A stretch of DNA of 64,000 nucleotides from Lysobacter sp. S4-A87 (GTDB lineage Bacteria > Pseudomonadota > Gammaproteobacteria > Xanthomonadales > Xanthomonadaceae), in NCBI RefSeq assembly GCF_022637455.1, contig NZ_CP093341.1, positions 434,001-498,000 of the forward strand. Direction: 5' to 3'. The stretch's first letter is position 1. Each line of letters begins with the position of its first letter. The translations under genes and the position numbers were made by a program. A model generated the notes under the pieces. The model was not told where the DNA came from, searched no databases, and was given only the letters and a program-made list of their open reading frames with translations. Of this stretch, positions 7,314 through 16,801 are shown one piece after another.

Positions 7314-10154
7314 ATGAGCGACGCATTCCTGTTCGGTCCCTTCTACCTCGACCCCGGTACGCGCACGCTGACGGAGGCTGGTGGCCCGATCTCCTTGGGG
7401 AGCCGCGCCTTCGACATCCTTCTGGCGCTGGTGGAAGCCTCAGGGGATGTGGTGACCCGCAAACAGTTGATGGCGATCGCCTGGCCTGGGCGGATCGTGG
7501 AGGAATCCAACATCCGCGTGCAGGTGGCCCATCTTCGAAAAGCGCTGGGGTGCGGCCAGAACGGAGCGCGCTACATCGCGAGCGTAGCTGGTCGCGGGTA
7601 CTGTTTCGTCGGCGAGGTTGGGCGCCATGCCGCGCGCGACGCGGTGCCAGCGCTTGAACCGCAGACGCCACAGGTAAGCGCGTTAGCCGCCCGTAAGGCA
7701 TTGCCTCACGTGCCAGCGCCGCTGCAGCGTGCGATCGGTCGCGAGGAGAGCACGGCCGAGCTGGCGACACTGGTCTCGCAGCATCGGCTCGTCAGCGTCG
7801 TCGGCCCCGGTGGCAGCGGCAAGACGACACTGGCCATACTGGCCGCCCATGCGCTCGACTTGTTCGGAGATGCGATCTTCTTCGTCGACCTGAGCATGGC
7901 CGATGGCGACGAACGCGTGCTGGAGGAGATCGCATCCGCCGTCGCATTCAGGCCATCCGGCAGCGTGACCGTGGCAGGCCTTGCCGAGTTTCTGCGCGGA
8001 CGCACGGCGCTGCTCCTGCTGGACAACTGCGAGCACGTCATCGCCGGTGTGGCCGCGCTGTGCACGCAGGTCATCGTGCAGGCTCCGGCCATTTCGATCA
8101 TGTGCACGAGCCGCGAGGCGATCCGCGTCGCCGGCGAGCACGTATATCTTCTTCGTCCCCTGGCTTCGCCCCCTCACACCGGCCAGCTCACCGCGAGGCA
8201 GTCTGCGGTCTGGCCCGCCGTGCAGCTTTTCGTGGAGCGCGCAACGGAAGGTGGGGCGGTCGATGTCCTGGGCGACCGAAGTGCGGCAACCATCGCCGCG
8301 ATCTGCCGCCGCCTGGACGGCAATCCGTTTGCGATCGAACTGGTGGCCAGTCGCGTCGGGACCTACGGCGTGCAGGGGGTGTCGCAGTCGCTGGCGAGCC
8401 AGGCGGCGCTGCGCTGGCCAGGGCGCCGAGATGCCTTGCCTCGCCACCAGACCGTCGAAGCCATGCTCGATTGGACTTACCAGCTGCTGCCTCCGCGTGC
8501 TCGCCTGGCGCTGCACCGGCTCTCCGTGTTCTCGGGACGCTTTTCGATGGAAGCGGCCATTCAGATCGTCGGCGACGAGCGACTGGATCCTTTGCACTCC
8601 GGCGCCGCGATTGCGGACCTTGTGGACAGGTCGCTGGTATCGGCGCGAGTCAAGTCCGGACGGACGCACCTGCGTCTTCTCGACACGACTCGGAGCTACG
8701 CCGCCGTGAAATTGGCTGCGGAGCCTGATCGGGACGACGTCGCGCGCCGGCACGCCATCTACTACATGAGTGAGCTTCGCCGTCGTGGTACTGCTTTCGG
8801 CTCGCATCCGGGTGAGAGTCCGCGCGACAATGAGGATGAACTGAGTAACGCCCGCATCGCCATTGACTGGTGTTTCGGTAGGACGGGCGATGCAAGTATC
8901 GCGGTGGAGATGAGCGCTCTCGCCGCGCCCGTGTTGCTGCAGTGTCGACTTCTCAATGAATGCGAACGCTGCTGCGTGCGTGCGCTCGACCGGCTTCCGG
9001 CAGCACTTCGATCGGGTCACGCCGAGCTGGTGCTCCTTGAAGCGCTGGCGGTCACGCATGGGCTGATGGCCCGGTTCGGAGACGACGTGGACGTCGTCCT
9101 GCAACGTGCCCTGGATCTCAGCCCGGTACTCGGAGAGCACCGCGTCACGATGCACTTGTGGGCCGCGCGATACGTGAACTTGCTGGGGCTGGCTCGCTTC
9201 AGCGAATCGCTACGTCTCGCCGAGCAGTACGCACAGTTGGCCGAGATCGAAGGCAGTGCGACCGATGTCATAGTTGCTGGATGGATGGTCGGCACGTCTC
9301 ACCACTTGCTAGGTTCGCACCTGTCGGCGGAGCAGTCGTTCAACGCCAGCCGCAGTTTGCAGTCGCAGTCCGGTGTGCGAGCACTGCAGTACTTCGAAGG
9401 CAAGGTGAAGATCATGTCGCATATCTGCATGGCGCGGACGAAGTGGATTCTGGGCCAGCCGAAGCAGGCACTGCAGCGCGCTATAGCGACCATCGACGAA
9501 GCGAGACTGCAACGAGACACTCTGTTCGGTTGTGTCCAGATGTGCCTTCCAATCTATCTCCTGAACGACATGGATGCCACGGCCGAGGCACTGATAGACG
9601 AAGTTCAGCAGGTTTCCAGCGAGTTCCGCATAGGATCGCGCCCGTACAACATCGAGATGGCAAAGGGACTGTTGTTCCAGTATCGCGGGCAACTGGTGGA
9701 TGCCGAAGTGCAGATGCGCAAGAGCCTGCCGGGACTGAGGGTCGCCTTCCTGCGCTTTGATGCACTGCAAACGACGGCCGAGGTGCTGCTGGCAAATGGG
9801 CAGGCGGAGGAGGCCCTCACCCTCATCGATGAAGCGATCCTGCTGTCGGAAGACACGGGCGCGGCCTTCAGTCTCCCGGACCTGCTCAGAACCAAGGCCG
9901 AAGTCCTCATGGCCTTGCCCGGCACCCCCCCAGAAAAGGCACCTCGCCTGTTGCGCGAAGCCATGGAGCACGCAGTCGAGCAGGGTATGCTGGGTTGGCA
10001 GGTCAAGATTGCGCTCACTATTGCCCGCCTCCAGGCCGCAAAAGGTAGAGGCGATGAGGCGCGCCGCTTGCTTCAGGACGTGTGTTCGCGCTTCACCGAA
10101 GGATTTGACACGTCGCTGCTGAGAACGGCCCTCCACGCTTCGGAAACACTGTAG
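7314..10154 (+). CDS. Winged-helix / STAND-ATPase transcriptional regulator (paralog 2)
   Basis: The 946-residue protein is collinear with the product of 2196-5039: OmpR-type winged helix (1-100), Walker A GPGGSGKTT (164-172), Walker B LLLLDNCEHV, CTSREAIR, GNPFAIEL, then TPR-like repeats to the end. The start ATG at 7314 has AAGGGAG upstream and is where homology to paralog 1 begins. Both copies keep an apparently intact P-loop, so both should bind nucleotide. The two genes flank the OYE-hydrolase operon in the same orientation, suggesting tandem duplication and a role in controlling that operon. The ligand is unknown. Confidence 0.85.
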   Translation: MSDAFLFGPFYLDPGTRTLTEAGGPISLGSRAFDILLALVEASGDVVTRKQLMAIAWPGRIVEESNIRVQVAHLRKALGCGQNGARYIASVAGRGYCFVGEVGRHAARDAVPALEPQTPQVSALAARKALPHVPAPLQRAIGREESTAELATLVSQHRLVSVVGPGGSGKTTLAILAAHALDLFGDAIFFVDLSMADGDERVLEEIASAVAFRPSGSVTVAGLAEFLRGRTALLLLDNCEHVIAGVAALCTQVIVQAPAISIMCTSREAIRVAGEHVYLLRPLASPPHTGQLTARQSAVWPAVQLFVERATEGGAVDVLGDRSAATIAAICRRLDGNPFAIELVASRVGTYGVQGVSQSLASQAALRWPGRRDALPRHQTVEAMLDWTYQLLPPRARLALHRLSVFSGRFSMEAAIQIVGDERLDPLHSGAAIADLVDRSLVSARVKSGRTHLRLLDTTRSYAAVKLAAEPDRDDVARRHAIYYMSELRRRGTAFGSHPGESPRDNEDELSNARIAIDWCFGRTGDASIAVEMSALAAPVLLQCRLLNECERCCVRALDRLPAALRSGHAELVLLEALAVTHGLMARFGDDVDVVLQRALDLSPVLGEHRVTMHLWAARYVNLLGLARFSESLRLAEQYAQLAEIEGSATDVIVAGWMVGTSHHLLGSHLSAEQSFNASRSLQSQSGVRALQYFEGKVKIMSHICMARTKWILGQPKQALQRAIATIDEARLQRDTLFGCVQMCLPIYLLNDMDATAEALIDEVQQVSSEFRIGSRPYNIEMAKGLLFQYRGQLVDAEVQMRKSLPGLRVAFLRFDALQTTAEVLLANGQAEEALTLIDEAILLSEDTGAAFSLPDLLRTKAEVLMALPGTPPEKAPRLLREAMEHAVEQGMLGWQVKIALTIARLQAAKGRGDEARRLLQDVCSRFTEGFDTSLLRTALHASETL

Positions 10155-10159
10155 GGTGG

Positions 10160-10181
10160 GCTGCCGGCGAAGACCGGCAGC
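10160..10181. terminator. Perfect 8-bp hairpin between convergent genes
   Basis: GCTGCCGG (10160-10167) and CCGGCAGC (10174-10181) form a perfect stem with a 6-base loop, 5 bp after the regulator stop and just before the convergent PfpI remnant. It lacks a T-run on the plus strand, so it may be a weak or bidirectional terminator. Confidence 0.45.
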
Positions 10182-10195
10182 GCAGCATGGCGACT

Positions 10196-10723
10196 TCAGA
10201 CGCGCTGGAGCGCCTCCACGATCGCCTTGCCGACCAACGCACCCGAAGCCGGATTCTGGCCGGTGATCAGGCGGCCATCGACCACGAGCTTCGGCTGCCA
10301 CGGCGGCGCCGACGAATGCTCGGCGCCTTCATCCCTGAGCGCGCTTTCGAGATCGAAGGGCACGTCCTTGCGGGCGTAGCCATCTTCTTCAGCGGTGGAG
10401 AAGGAGGTGAGTTTGCGGCCCCGAGCCAGTGGGGTGCCGTCCTCCAGTTCGACGCCGAGAAAGGCGCACGGCCCGTGGCATACCGCCGCGACGACCTTGC
10501 CAGCGTCCCAGGCTTGTCGCACCGCCTTCTTCACGTCAGGGTCGGTTGCGACATCGGCCATCGGTCCCAGCCCGCCAGGAAAGAAGATGGCGTCGTAGTT
10601 GAGGACATCGACGTCCTTGAGGCGCCGGCTGTGGCCGAGGCGACGATAGGCCGCGCTGCCGAGGAAGTCGGACTGGCCCTTGTCCTTTTCATCGAATCCG
10701 TCCTCGGGTGGCTTGCCGCTCAT
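10196..10723 (-). pseudogene. DJ-1/PfpI-family gene lacking its N-terminus
   Basis: From GKPPEDGFDE onward the product matches the intact DJ-1/PfpI protein at 20199-20873, including VVAAVCHGPCAFL (catalytic Cys elbow) and the C-terminal RLITGQNPASG. The first roughly 50 residues, which form the first strand and helix of the fold, are missing: homology stops right after an ATG at 10721-10723 and only about 70 bp separate this from the end of the alcohol dehydrogenase gene. The frame remains open upstream to a GTG at 10765, but that extension has no similarity. A deletion at the 5' end is the simplest explanation. It may be untranslated or give a misfolded fragment. Confidence 0.75.
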
Positions 10724-10796
10724 GTCGGTGCTCCGGAAAGGGCGGGGCGCGATGCCTCGCGCCACCTGGTTATCGCCAACTACGCCTGACTGTCGA

Positions 10797-11852
10797 TCAG
10801 AACTTCAGTACGGCGCGGCCCACCACGTCATTGACGCGGAGTCGGTCGATGTAGGTGTTGATGTCGTCGAACTCGATCGTGGTGATCGTGTGCTGGATCT
10901 TTCCACGTGCGGCCAGTGCCATCACTTCTCCAAGGTCGATATTGTTGCCCCAGAACGACCCCTGGATTGTCTGCTCGCGCGAAACTCGTGGGAACAGCGG
11001 CACATCGATCTTGTCGCCAACGAATCCGACGTCCACGTAGTGCCCGCTGATGGATAACAGGCTTAGCGCAAGCTGCACCGTCGCCGTCGCGCCGGCGCAA
11101 TCCAGTACTGCGTCCAGATCGGCCTGGCCAGTCGCCTGTTTGAGCTCCTTGCTTACGTCCGCCGCGCTCTTGTTGCCGATTGTTATGAGGTGGTCGGCGC
11201 CGTATTTCTTCGCGACGGCGAGCTTCTCCTCGTTGCGCGCGAAGGCAACCACCTGGCAGCCGTTGCCAAGCTGCTTGGCGTACTGCACCGCATACGCGCC
11301 CAGACCGCCGATGCCGAAGATTCCAAGTACCCGATCAGGTCCTAGTGCTCCGCCATCGCGCAGCTTCTTGAGCCCGCGATACGGCGTCAGGCCGGCGTCG
11401 GTGAGCGGTGCGATTTCCTCAGGCTTCATCCGCGGGTCGACCTTCACTACATAGCGTGCCGGCACCGGGACGTACTCGGCGAATCCGCCCCACAGACCGA
11501 AGCCCGGCCACCGCACGTTCGGGCAGATCTGGGTGTTTCCCTCCAGGCAATGGCGACAGACACCGTCTCCCCACCCGGGGGCGACAACAACGCTGTCACC
11601 TTCCTTGAGCCCGAGCCCTTCATTGACCTGTGAACCCATGCGGTCGATCACGCCGGCGATCTCGTGGCCGGGGATGATTGGCATCGGCAGGGTGCCGTAG
11701 TTGAGGAAGAACTTGTCGATGAGCAGGACGTCACTGCGACACATGCCGCATGCCTGAACCTTGACAAGCACCTCGTCCGGTTTGATGTCCGGGACAGGAA
11801 TGTCCTCAAGAACCAGTGGCTTGGTGTACTCATGGATGCGTGCGGCTTTCAT
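10797..11852 (-). CDS. Zinc-dependent alcohol dehydrogenase (medium-chain)
   Basis: The 351-residue MDR enzyme has a catalytic-zinc Cys in ACGMCRSD, GHEIAGV, and Rossmann GIGGLGAYAVQYAKQLG followed by a GAD-type motif. The structural-zinc loop reads GDGVCRHCLEGNTQIC: three cysteines at the expected spacing with Asp in place of the first Cys, as an acidic ligand also replaces a Cys in the Sulfolobus enzyme. It should oxidise alcohols or reduce aldehydes with NAD(P); the substrate is unknown. The start ATG at 11850-11852 follows AGGAGAACCCC. The GlcG gene lies 142 bp upstream on the same strand. Confidence 0.9.
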   Translation of the reverse strand: MKAARIHEYTKPLVLEDIPVPDIKPDEVLVKVQACGMCRSDVLLIDKFFLNYGTLPMPIIPGHEIAGVIDRMGSQVNEGLGLKEGDSVVVAPGWGDGVCRHCLEGNTQICPNVRWPGFGLWGGFAEYVPVPARYVVKVDPRMKPEEIAPLTDAGLTPYRGLKKLRDGGALGPDRVLGIFGIGGLGAYAVQYAKQLGNGCQVVAFARNEEKLAVAKKYGADHLITIGNKSAADVSKELKQATGQADLDAVLDCAGATATVQLALSLLSISGHYVDVGFVGDKIDVPLFPRVSREQTIQGSFWGNNIDLGEVMALAARGKIQHTITTIEFDDINTYIDRLRVNDVVGRAVLKF

Positions 11853-11994
11853 GGGGTTCTCCTGTGTTGTCTCGTGGTTCGCTGGGGGAGGGGTCAACCG
11901 GATGCGATGACCACCATCTTCTGATTGACAAGCTCCTTGATTCCCGACTCGGACAGCTCTCGTCCGTATCCAGAGCGAGGCCATGTGCCTCTCC

Positions 11995-12477
11995 TTATTC
12001 GATGTCCTGACGCGCGGATCCGCGCTGCGTCGCGCGCGCCAGCTCATTGCGTTGCAAGCGAAGGTTCAGCGCATCAAGCGCTGCCTGTGCTACCTCAATG
12101 TCCTGTTCGACGGAGCCCGCGCTACTGCCAACCGCTCCGACGATCTCGTCATTGACGAAGACAGGTATACCGCCGCCGAAGATGACAACCTCTCCCGCAT
12201 TGCTCTGTCCGATGCCGAACAATTCGGCACCGGGTTGGGCCAGATGGGACAGCAGTTCGGTCGTCTTGGAGAAGATGCGGGCCGTCGTGGCCTTATGGAT
12301 CGCAAGATCGATGCTGCCAATGAGGGCATCGTCCTGTCGGGTGAACGCGATCAGATGGCCGCCGGCGTCAACGACGGCGATGTTGTACGGGATACCGATT
12401 CGCGTTGCCGTCCGCTCGGCGGCGTCCAGCATGTGCTTGGCGTCATCGAGCGTCAGGGTGCGGAGGGTTCGAGGCAT
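11995..12477 (-). CDS. GlcG/HbpS-family (DUF336) protein, copy 1
   Basis: The 160-residue protein shows the GlcG/HbpS pattern: LTLDDAKHMLDAAE, VAVVDAGGHLIAFTRQDDA-type core (here IAVVDAGGHLIAF), KATTAR, the GGGIPVFV segment and VGAVGSSAGSVEQDIEVAQA. Members bind heme (HbpS) or accompany small-molecule metabolism operons such as glycolate, propanediol and alcohol dehydrogenases. No signal peptide is visible. It precedes the zinc alcohol dehydrogenase on the same strand. A second, shorter copy is at 36149-36538. Function beyond the family is unknown. Confidence 0.85.
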   Translation of the reverse strand: MPRTLRTLTLDDAKHMLDAAERTATRIGIPYNIAVVDAGGHLIAFTRQDDALIGSIDLAIHKATTARIFSKTTELLSHLAQPGAELFGIGQSNAGEVVIFGGGIPVFVNDEIVGAVGSSAGSVEQDIEVAQAALDALNLRLQRNELARATQRGSARQDIE

Positions 12478-12601
12478 GTTCGTGATCCAAAGCTGGGATT
12501 CGCGCGCCGTTCTACGGCAATCTTCGTACCATTGCTTTCATCGCCATTGCTCGTAAATCTCTGTAAAGGCAGGATGGAATGCGTGAAAACGGATGTGGCA
12601 A

Positions 12602-14431
12602 TCAGTCCTCCAAGCGTGCCGCCACTTCAGCCGCTTGGTTCAATGCCTGGCTTTCGCGCCGCGGAGGCGTCAGCGGAGCGGGGCGGGGACGTTTCGAGAA
12701 GCTCATGACAGCGCCGGTGACCCAGTCGCCGCCCGCGAGCTCATACGCGAAGCGGTCGGCATCGCGACGACGCACCTCCCTGGCGATATCCCGCGCCTGC
12801 GTCGGCGTGAGGCCAAGTTCGCGGAGCGTTAGCGTGCCAAAACGAAGCGCTGATTCAAAAGTTTCGCGCACTTGGCGGGTGATACCTTCGCCGGCAAGGT
12901 GCCAGGCGTGCTCTCGATCGTAGGCGCGCACAATCAGAGTGGCCTGGGGGAACTGAATCTTGCACAGGTCCACGATCTCGTTCGCCACTTCGCACTGGTC
13001 GACGCAGATCGCGATGATCTTCGCCTCGTCGGCGCCGGCAGCCTGTAGGACGTCAAGGCGTGTGCCGTCTCCGTAGTAGATCTTGAAGCCGAAGTCCGCC
13101 GCTGCCTGGATCATTTCGACGTCGGTGTCGATGATCGTGACATCCACGTCGCGCGCAAGCAGGGGCTGGCTGACCACCTGTCCGAAGCGGCCAAAACCGA
13201 TCATCAGTACGCTTCCGGATAGCCCCACGGCGCGATCAATGGTGGCGATCGCCTGTGCTTTGCACGCGGGTACGAACCGTCGGACCAGCAAGGTGACCAG
13301 AGGTGTCAGCGCCATCGAGAGCACCACCATGGCGGTCAGGCGTGCGTTCGCCTGTGTGCTGATGACGCCGGTGGTACTCGCCGCGGCGTACAGAACGAAT
13401 GCGAACTCGCCACCCAGGGCCATCAGCGACGCGCGGTCAATGGATTCTCCATGACCGCTGCCCGTCAGGCGGGCTACGGCATAGATGCACAGGCCCTTGG
13501 TTGCCATCAGGGCCAGAACGCCCGTCACGATGAGGCCCCAGTCGGCGCGCACAATCGACACGTCCAACGCCATGCCGACGCCGAGGAAGAACAGCCCGAG
13601 CAGGATGCCCCGGAACGGTTCGATGTCGGCTTCGAGCTGATGACGGAAGCTGGATTCGGCCAGCAGGACGCCGGCCACGAACGCCCCCATCGCCATCGAC
13701 AGACCGCCGGCCTGCATGAGAAGAGCCGCACCCAGGACGACCAGAAGCGCCCCCGCCGTAAGGACTTCACGGGCCTTGGAGCCGGCCAGTATCCGGAACA
13801 GGGGGTTCAACAACCAGCGTCCCGCAGCGATCAGGGTCAACAGTGCCAGGATTCCGATCAGCATGGACAGGCCGCGGTGCGATGTTGCCGAGGTGGCATG
13901 TGCGGGCGCCAACCACGCGACCATCGCCAGCAGTGGCACGATCATCAGGTCCTCGAGCAGAAGGATCGAAACGATGCGCTGACCGTTCGCGCGAGCCAGG
14001 TCGCCGCGCTCGGACAGCAGTTGCATCACGATCGCCGTCGAAGTCAAGACGAAGCCGAGCGCACCAATGAACGCGACCCTGAATGGCCAGCCCATCAGCA
14101 TGCCAGCCGCGGTCAGCGCGATGGCGCAGGTGATGATTTGCAAGGTTCCCAGTCCGAAGATCTGCTGTCGCAGTTCCCACAGGTGCGAGGGGCGCATTTC
14201 CAGCCCCACGACGAACAGGAACATCACGACGCCAAGCTCGGCGACGTGGAGGATTGCCTCCGGTTCGGTGAACCAACCCAGCCCGAATGGCCCTACGGCC
14301 AAACCGGCGACCAGATAGCCAAGTACCGAACCCAGGCCCAGTCGCCGGAACAGCGGGACCATGATCACCGCTGCGCCGAGCAGGGTGACCGCCTGGATCA
14401 GCTGACTGCTGCCGGACGCTTCAAGTGCCAT
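12602..14431 (-). CDS. KefC/CPA2-type cation:proton antiporter with TrkA-N domain
   Basis: About 609 residues. The N-terminal two thirds is a polytopic antiporter domain (about 12 helices; GSVLGYLVAGLAVGPFGLG, GFVLTSTAIVMQLLSERGDL, GALLVVLGAALLMQAGGLSM). It is followed by an NAD-binding TrkA-N domain beginning MIGFGRFGQVVSQPLL and including IDTDVEMIQAAADFG and YGDGTRLDVL. This is the potassium-efflux KefB/KefC architecture, gated in relatives by glutathione adducts of electrophiles. ATG 14431 is used; a GTG five codons earlier is an alternative and neither has a strong ribosome site. Part of a second copy's 3' end survives at 24365-24545. Confidence 0.9.
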   Translation of the reverse strand: MALEASGSSQLIQAVTLLGAAVIMVPLFRRLGLGSVLGYLVAGLAVGPFGLGWFTEPEAILHVAELGVVMFLFVVGLEMRPSHLWELRQQIFGLGTLQIITCAIALTAAGMLMGWPFRVAFIGALGFVLTSTAIVMQLLSERGDLARANGQRIVSILLLEDLMIVPLLAMVAWLAPAHATSATSHRGLSMLIGILALLTLIAAGRWLLNPLFRILAGSKAREVLTAGALLVVLGAALLMQAGGLSMAMGAFVAGVLLAESSFRHQLEADIEPFRGILLGLFFLGVGMALDVSIVRADWGLIVTGVLALMATKGLCIYAVARLTGSGHGESIDRASLMALGGEFAFVLYAAASTTGVISTQANARLTAMVVLSMALTPLVTLLVRRFVPACKAQAIATIDRAVGLSGSVLMIGFGRFGQVVSQPLLARDVDVTIIDTDVEMIQAAADFGFKIYYGDGTRLDVLQAAGADEAKIIAICVDQCEVANEIVDLCKIQFPQATLIVRAYDREHAWHLAGEGITRQVRETFESALRFGTLTLRELGLTPTQARDIAREVRRRDADRFAYELAGGDWVTGAVMSFSKRPRPAPLTPPRRESQALNQAAEVAARLED

Positions 14432-14494
14432 GCTCTTCACCACCACTGTGTCTGAGACGAAGCGTCCTCCGCGACAAGCTCGCCCGGGGCCAAG

Positions 14495-15661
14495 TCAGCG
14501 TCCGGGCTGTCCACGAGTTCCCGTCCAAACGCGCGCTATGAGATAGGGTGGCTGTCCCCGATCCTCCGCGCCGGTGAAGATCGGATTCCGGTGCAGCTGG
14601 TTGATCGCGACGTACAGCCAGGAGTCCTGGCCGAAGTGGGCGTTATCGGCCCACAGGAAGCGCGGATCTCGAACCAGCGCGTGCAGCTTTCCGTCCTTTG
14701 TCAGCAGGTCAATGCCGTTGTCGGGAAGGTTGGTGATGAAGTGATTGCCTTCCGCATCCGTCGCCGCGCCGTCAGAGAGAGGCTTGGCACCCACGCGCGT
14801 GATGCGGTTGCCGATCTCTGCGTCGGTTGCGCCTTCACGGAACAATCGCGCCGGCACTGAATACCAGCTGGTCCCGTTCATGGAACCGAAAAAGATCGTC
14901 TCGCCGTCGGCCGAGAGGGTGATCGGATTGACGCCCACGCGCGCAGGTCCCATGCGCCCGCCTGCGCCGGGGAAGAGCAGGGGCTTTCCTTCCACCACGA
15001 GCTCGACGTCCTCGGTCTGCAGCGAGGGATGGCCACTGAAGCGCCGGGCGGTGTCCTTGTTCGTATCGACCATGACGATTGCTGGATCGGGCCCGCAGTC
15101 GGCGACGTAGACAAAGCCGCGTTCGCCATCGACGGCGAGGTCCTGAAGGATCTGTCCGGCGGGTGCGGTGGTCTTCTTGAAGTCATGCCGAAACGCTAGT
15201 TTGCGAGAGGCAATGTCGAACGCCAGCAGTTTCGGTGGTTGTGGAGTCGGCATCCAGTTGCCGTGGTCGATCACCCACAGACGGTCGTGGCTGTCGATCA
15301 CTACACCGTGCGGCGTGTTCAGGACGTCCTTGCCAGAACCCGGCTTCGCATTCCATGCCGAGTCGGGAAACGGTGCGTAGCTGTCACGTCCGGTCACTTC
15401 GATGAGCTGCACGGGGCCGCGTCGCATGCCATGCACGCTCGCGAACATCCGGCCGTCCTTCGATACGGTGACATTGCCTGGTGTGATGTCGAGTTCAGCC
15501 ACGATCTCGACCTGTCCCACCTTCGGCTGGGACGACGCTGGAGCGACGGTGACGGGGGCGAGACCGGAGGAGGTCAGGTCGGAGGATGCCACCTCGCTCT
15601 GCCGCGAACACGCCGCGAGCAGCAGGAGTGCGGTCAAGGTCGCTGCACGGTTGCCGTTCAT
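14495..15661 (-). CDS. Lipoprotein of the major royal jelly/Yellow protein family
   Basis: The 388-residue protein begins with a lipobox-type signal (LLLLAACSRQ, Cys about 18), so it should be lipid-anchored. The body matches the MRJP/Yellow beta-propeller family: VSKDGRMFASVHGMRR, NTPHGVVIDSHDRLWVIDHG, LQDLAVDGERGFVYVADCG, ITLSADGETIFFGSMNGTS. Bacterial members are often annotated as L-dopachrome tautomerase-related; their activity is unproven. The ATG at 15659-15661 begins the signal peptide; the frame is open further but not conserved. It is the second gene of an operon, 11 bp after the betaine-type binding protein. Confidence 0.8.
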   Translation of the reverse strand: MNGNRAATLTALLLLAACSRQSEVASSDLTSSGLAPVTVAPASSQPKVGQVEIVAELDITPGNVTVSKDGRMFASVHGMRRGPVQLIEVTGRDSYAPFPDSAWNAKPGSGKDVLNTPHGVVIDSHDRLWVIDHGNWMPTPQPPKLLAFDIASRKLAFRHDFKKTTAPAGQILQDLAVDGERGFVYVADCGPDPAIVMVDTNKDTARRFSGHPSLQTEDVELVVEGKPLLFPGAGGRMGPARVGVNPITLSADGETIFFGSMNGTSWYSVPARLFREGATDAEIGNRITRVGAKPLSDGAATDAEGNHFITNLPDNGIDLLTKDGKLHALVRDPRFLWADNAHFGQDSWLYVAINQLHRNPIFTGAEDRGQPPYLIARVWTGTRGQPGR

Positions 15662-15672
15662 TGTCCGGTTCC

Positions 15673-16578
15673 TCAATCGATCGTGATCTCGGGCTCGCCG
15701 AGCCAGCGGGCGAGGCGGTGCGGATTGGCTTGGAGCCAGTCCCGGGCCGCTTCCTGGGTCGAGCGGCCATCGACGTTGACCGCCCAATCCATGAGGTTCA
15801 CGTCTTCGAGGCTGAGCTGCACGCGCGAAAGCACGTCGCGCGTTCGCGAAGGAAGCGCGTCGAAACGCGCCGACGGAGCGACCAGCGCGGCGTGGTTCGT
15901 ATGACCAAGAACGCCGAGTGGATCGCACAAAACACGCAGCGTGCCAGCGTTGTTCAGGAACTGTGGCGTCCATGTCGGGAATACGAACCAGATGCGCTGC
16001 GCGGAGAGGCGTCGGTACGTGTCCAGCCAGAGCGCGGATGATCCCGGTAGAACGCGGTAGATGTCGGCGAGTCCGTAGCGCGCGAGCACCGTTGCGGAGG
16101 CCGTCGTGATGGTCGCACCTGGCCCGATCGCCTGGATGTCGCGCGTCATCCGCGCCATGACCTGCGGCGCAGCAAGATCGCCAATCGTCGCGACGGACTC
16201 CAGCGGAACATACTCAGGCACGGCCCAGAAGAAACGCGCGCCGTCGTACAGGCGCGCCACTTCGCGTGCCTGGCGGCCGTAGCGCTCCCAGTATTCTGCA
16301 TGCCCTTCGGGCAGCCACGCAGCGACCATCAGGTCGACGGCGCCCTCCGACAGCAGGGGAAACATCGATTCGTGCGGCCCTTCACGCACCTTTACCTCGT
16401 GTCCAAGAAGTTCGAGCACGCGTCGGACTACAGCACCGACCACCGCGTAGAAGCTGAGCGATACCAACCCGAGGACGACGGTATCGCGCTCGCCGCGGGC
16501 CCTGGGGGCAGCGAGGCCCGCGACCGCGCCAGCGATCGACCCGAGGACAATTCGGCGCGAGAACGACACATGGGGCAT
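15673..16578 (-). CDS. Glycine betaine/OpuAC-type substrate-binding protein
   Basis: The 301-residue protein starts with a twin-arginine-like leader (SFSRRIVLGSIAGAVAGL), so export is likely. The mature part matches type-2 periplasmic binding proteins of the OpuAC/ProX group: LGLVSLSFYAVVGAVVRRVL, GHEVKVREGPHESMFPLL, DLMVAAWLPEGHAEYW and FVFPTWTPQFLN, with aromatic residues of the kind that cage quaternary amines. No ABC ATPase or permease gene is adjacent, so it may serve a distant transporter or act as a stand-alone binder. The ATG at 16576-16578 has an AGGAGG site. Confidence 0.8.
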   Translation of the reverse strand: MPHVSFSRRIVLGSIAGAVAGLAAPRARGERDTVVLGLVSLSFYAVVGAVVRRVLELLGHEVKVREGPHESMFPLLSEGAVDLMVAAWLPEGHAEYWERYGRQAREVARLYDGARFFWAVPEYVPLESVATIGDLAAPQVMARMTRDIQAIGPGATITTASATVLARYGLADIYRVLPGSSALWLDTYRRLSAQRIWFVFPTWTPQFLNNAGTLRVLCDPLGVLGHTNHAALVAPSARFDALPSRTRDVLSRVQLSLEDVNLMDWAVNVDGRSTQEAARDWLQANPHRLARWLGEPEITID

Positions 16579-16801
16579 GGCCAGCCTCCTGTGTTCCAAG
16601 GCTAACGACGTATCTTCCGCCGCGCGCGTTAAGCGTGGTAAGCCAGCGGTGTCCATTCGCCAACCGCGATTCACGACGATTTACTTTCCGAACCGCCGAG
16701 CCGGAGGGACACTGCAACGAAGCTCAAGCACTGGCGAACAGCGGTTCCTCCGCAGGTGCAGAACAATGAACCCCGACCACTGGCTTGAAGGAGCGTACAT
16801 C

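Noticed and set aside
7683-9155. A 490-codon minus-strand frame opposite the second STAND regulator
   Set aside because: Antisense to a conserved regulator; composition is His/Arg/Gln-rich and no family is recognised.
13451-14455. A 334-codon plus-strand open frame opposite the antiporter gene
   Set aside because: It is antisense to a well-supported membrane transporter. Its product is rich in Gln, Arg, Asp and His with no domain, as expected of a shadow frame in GC-rich DNA.
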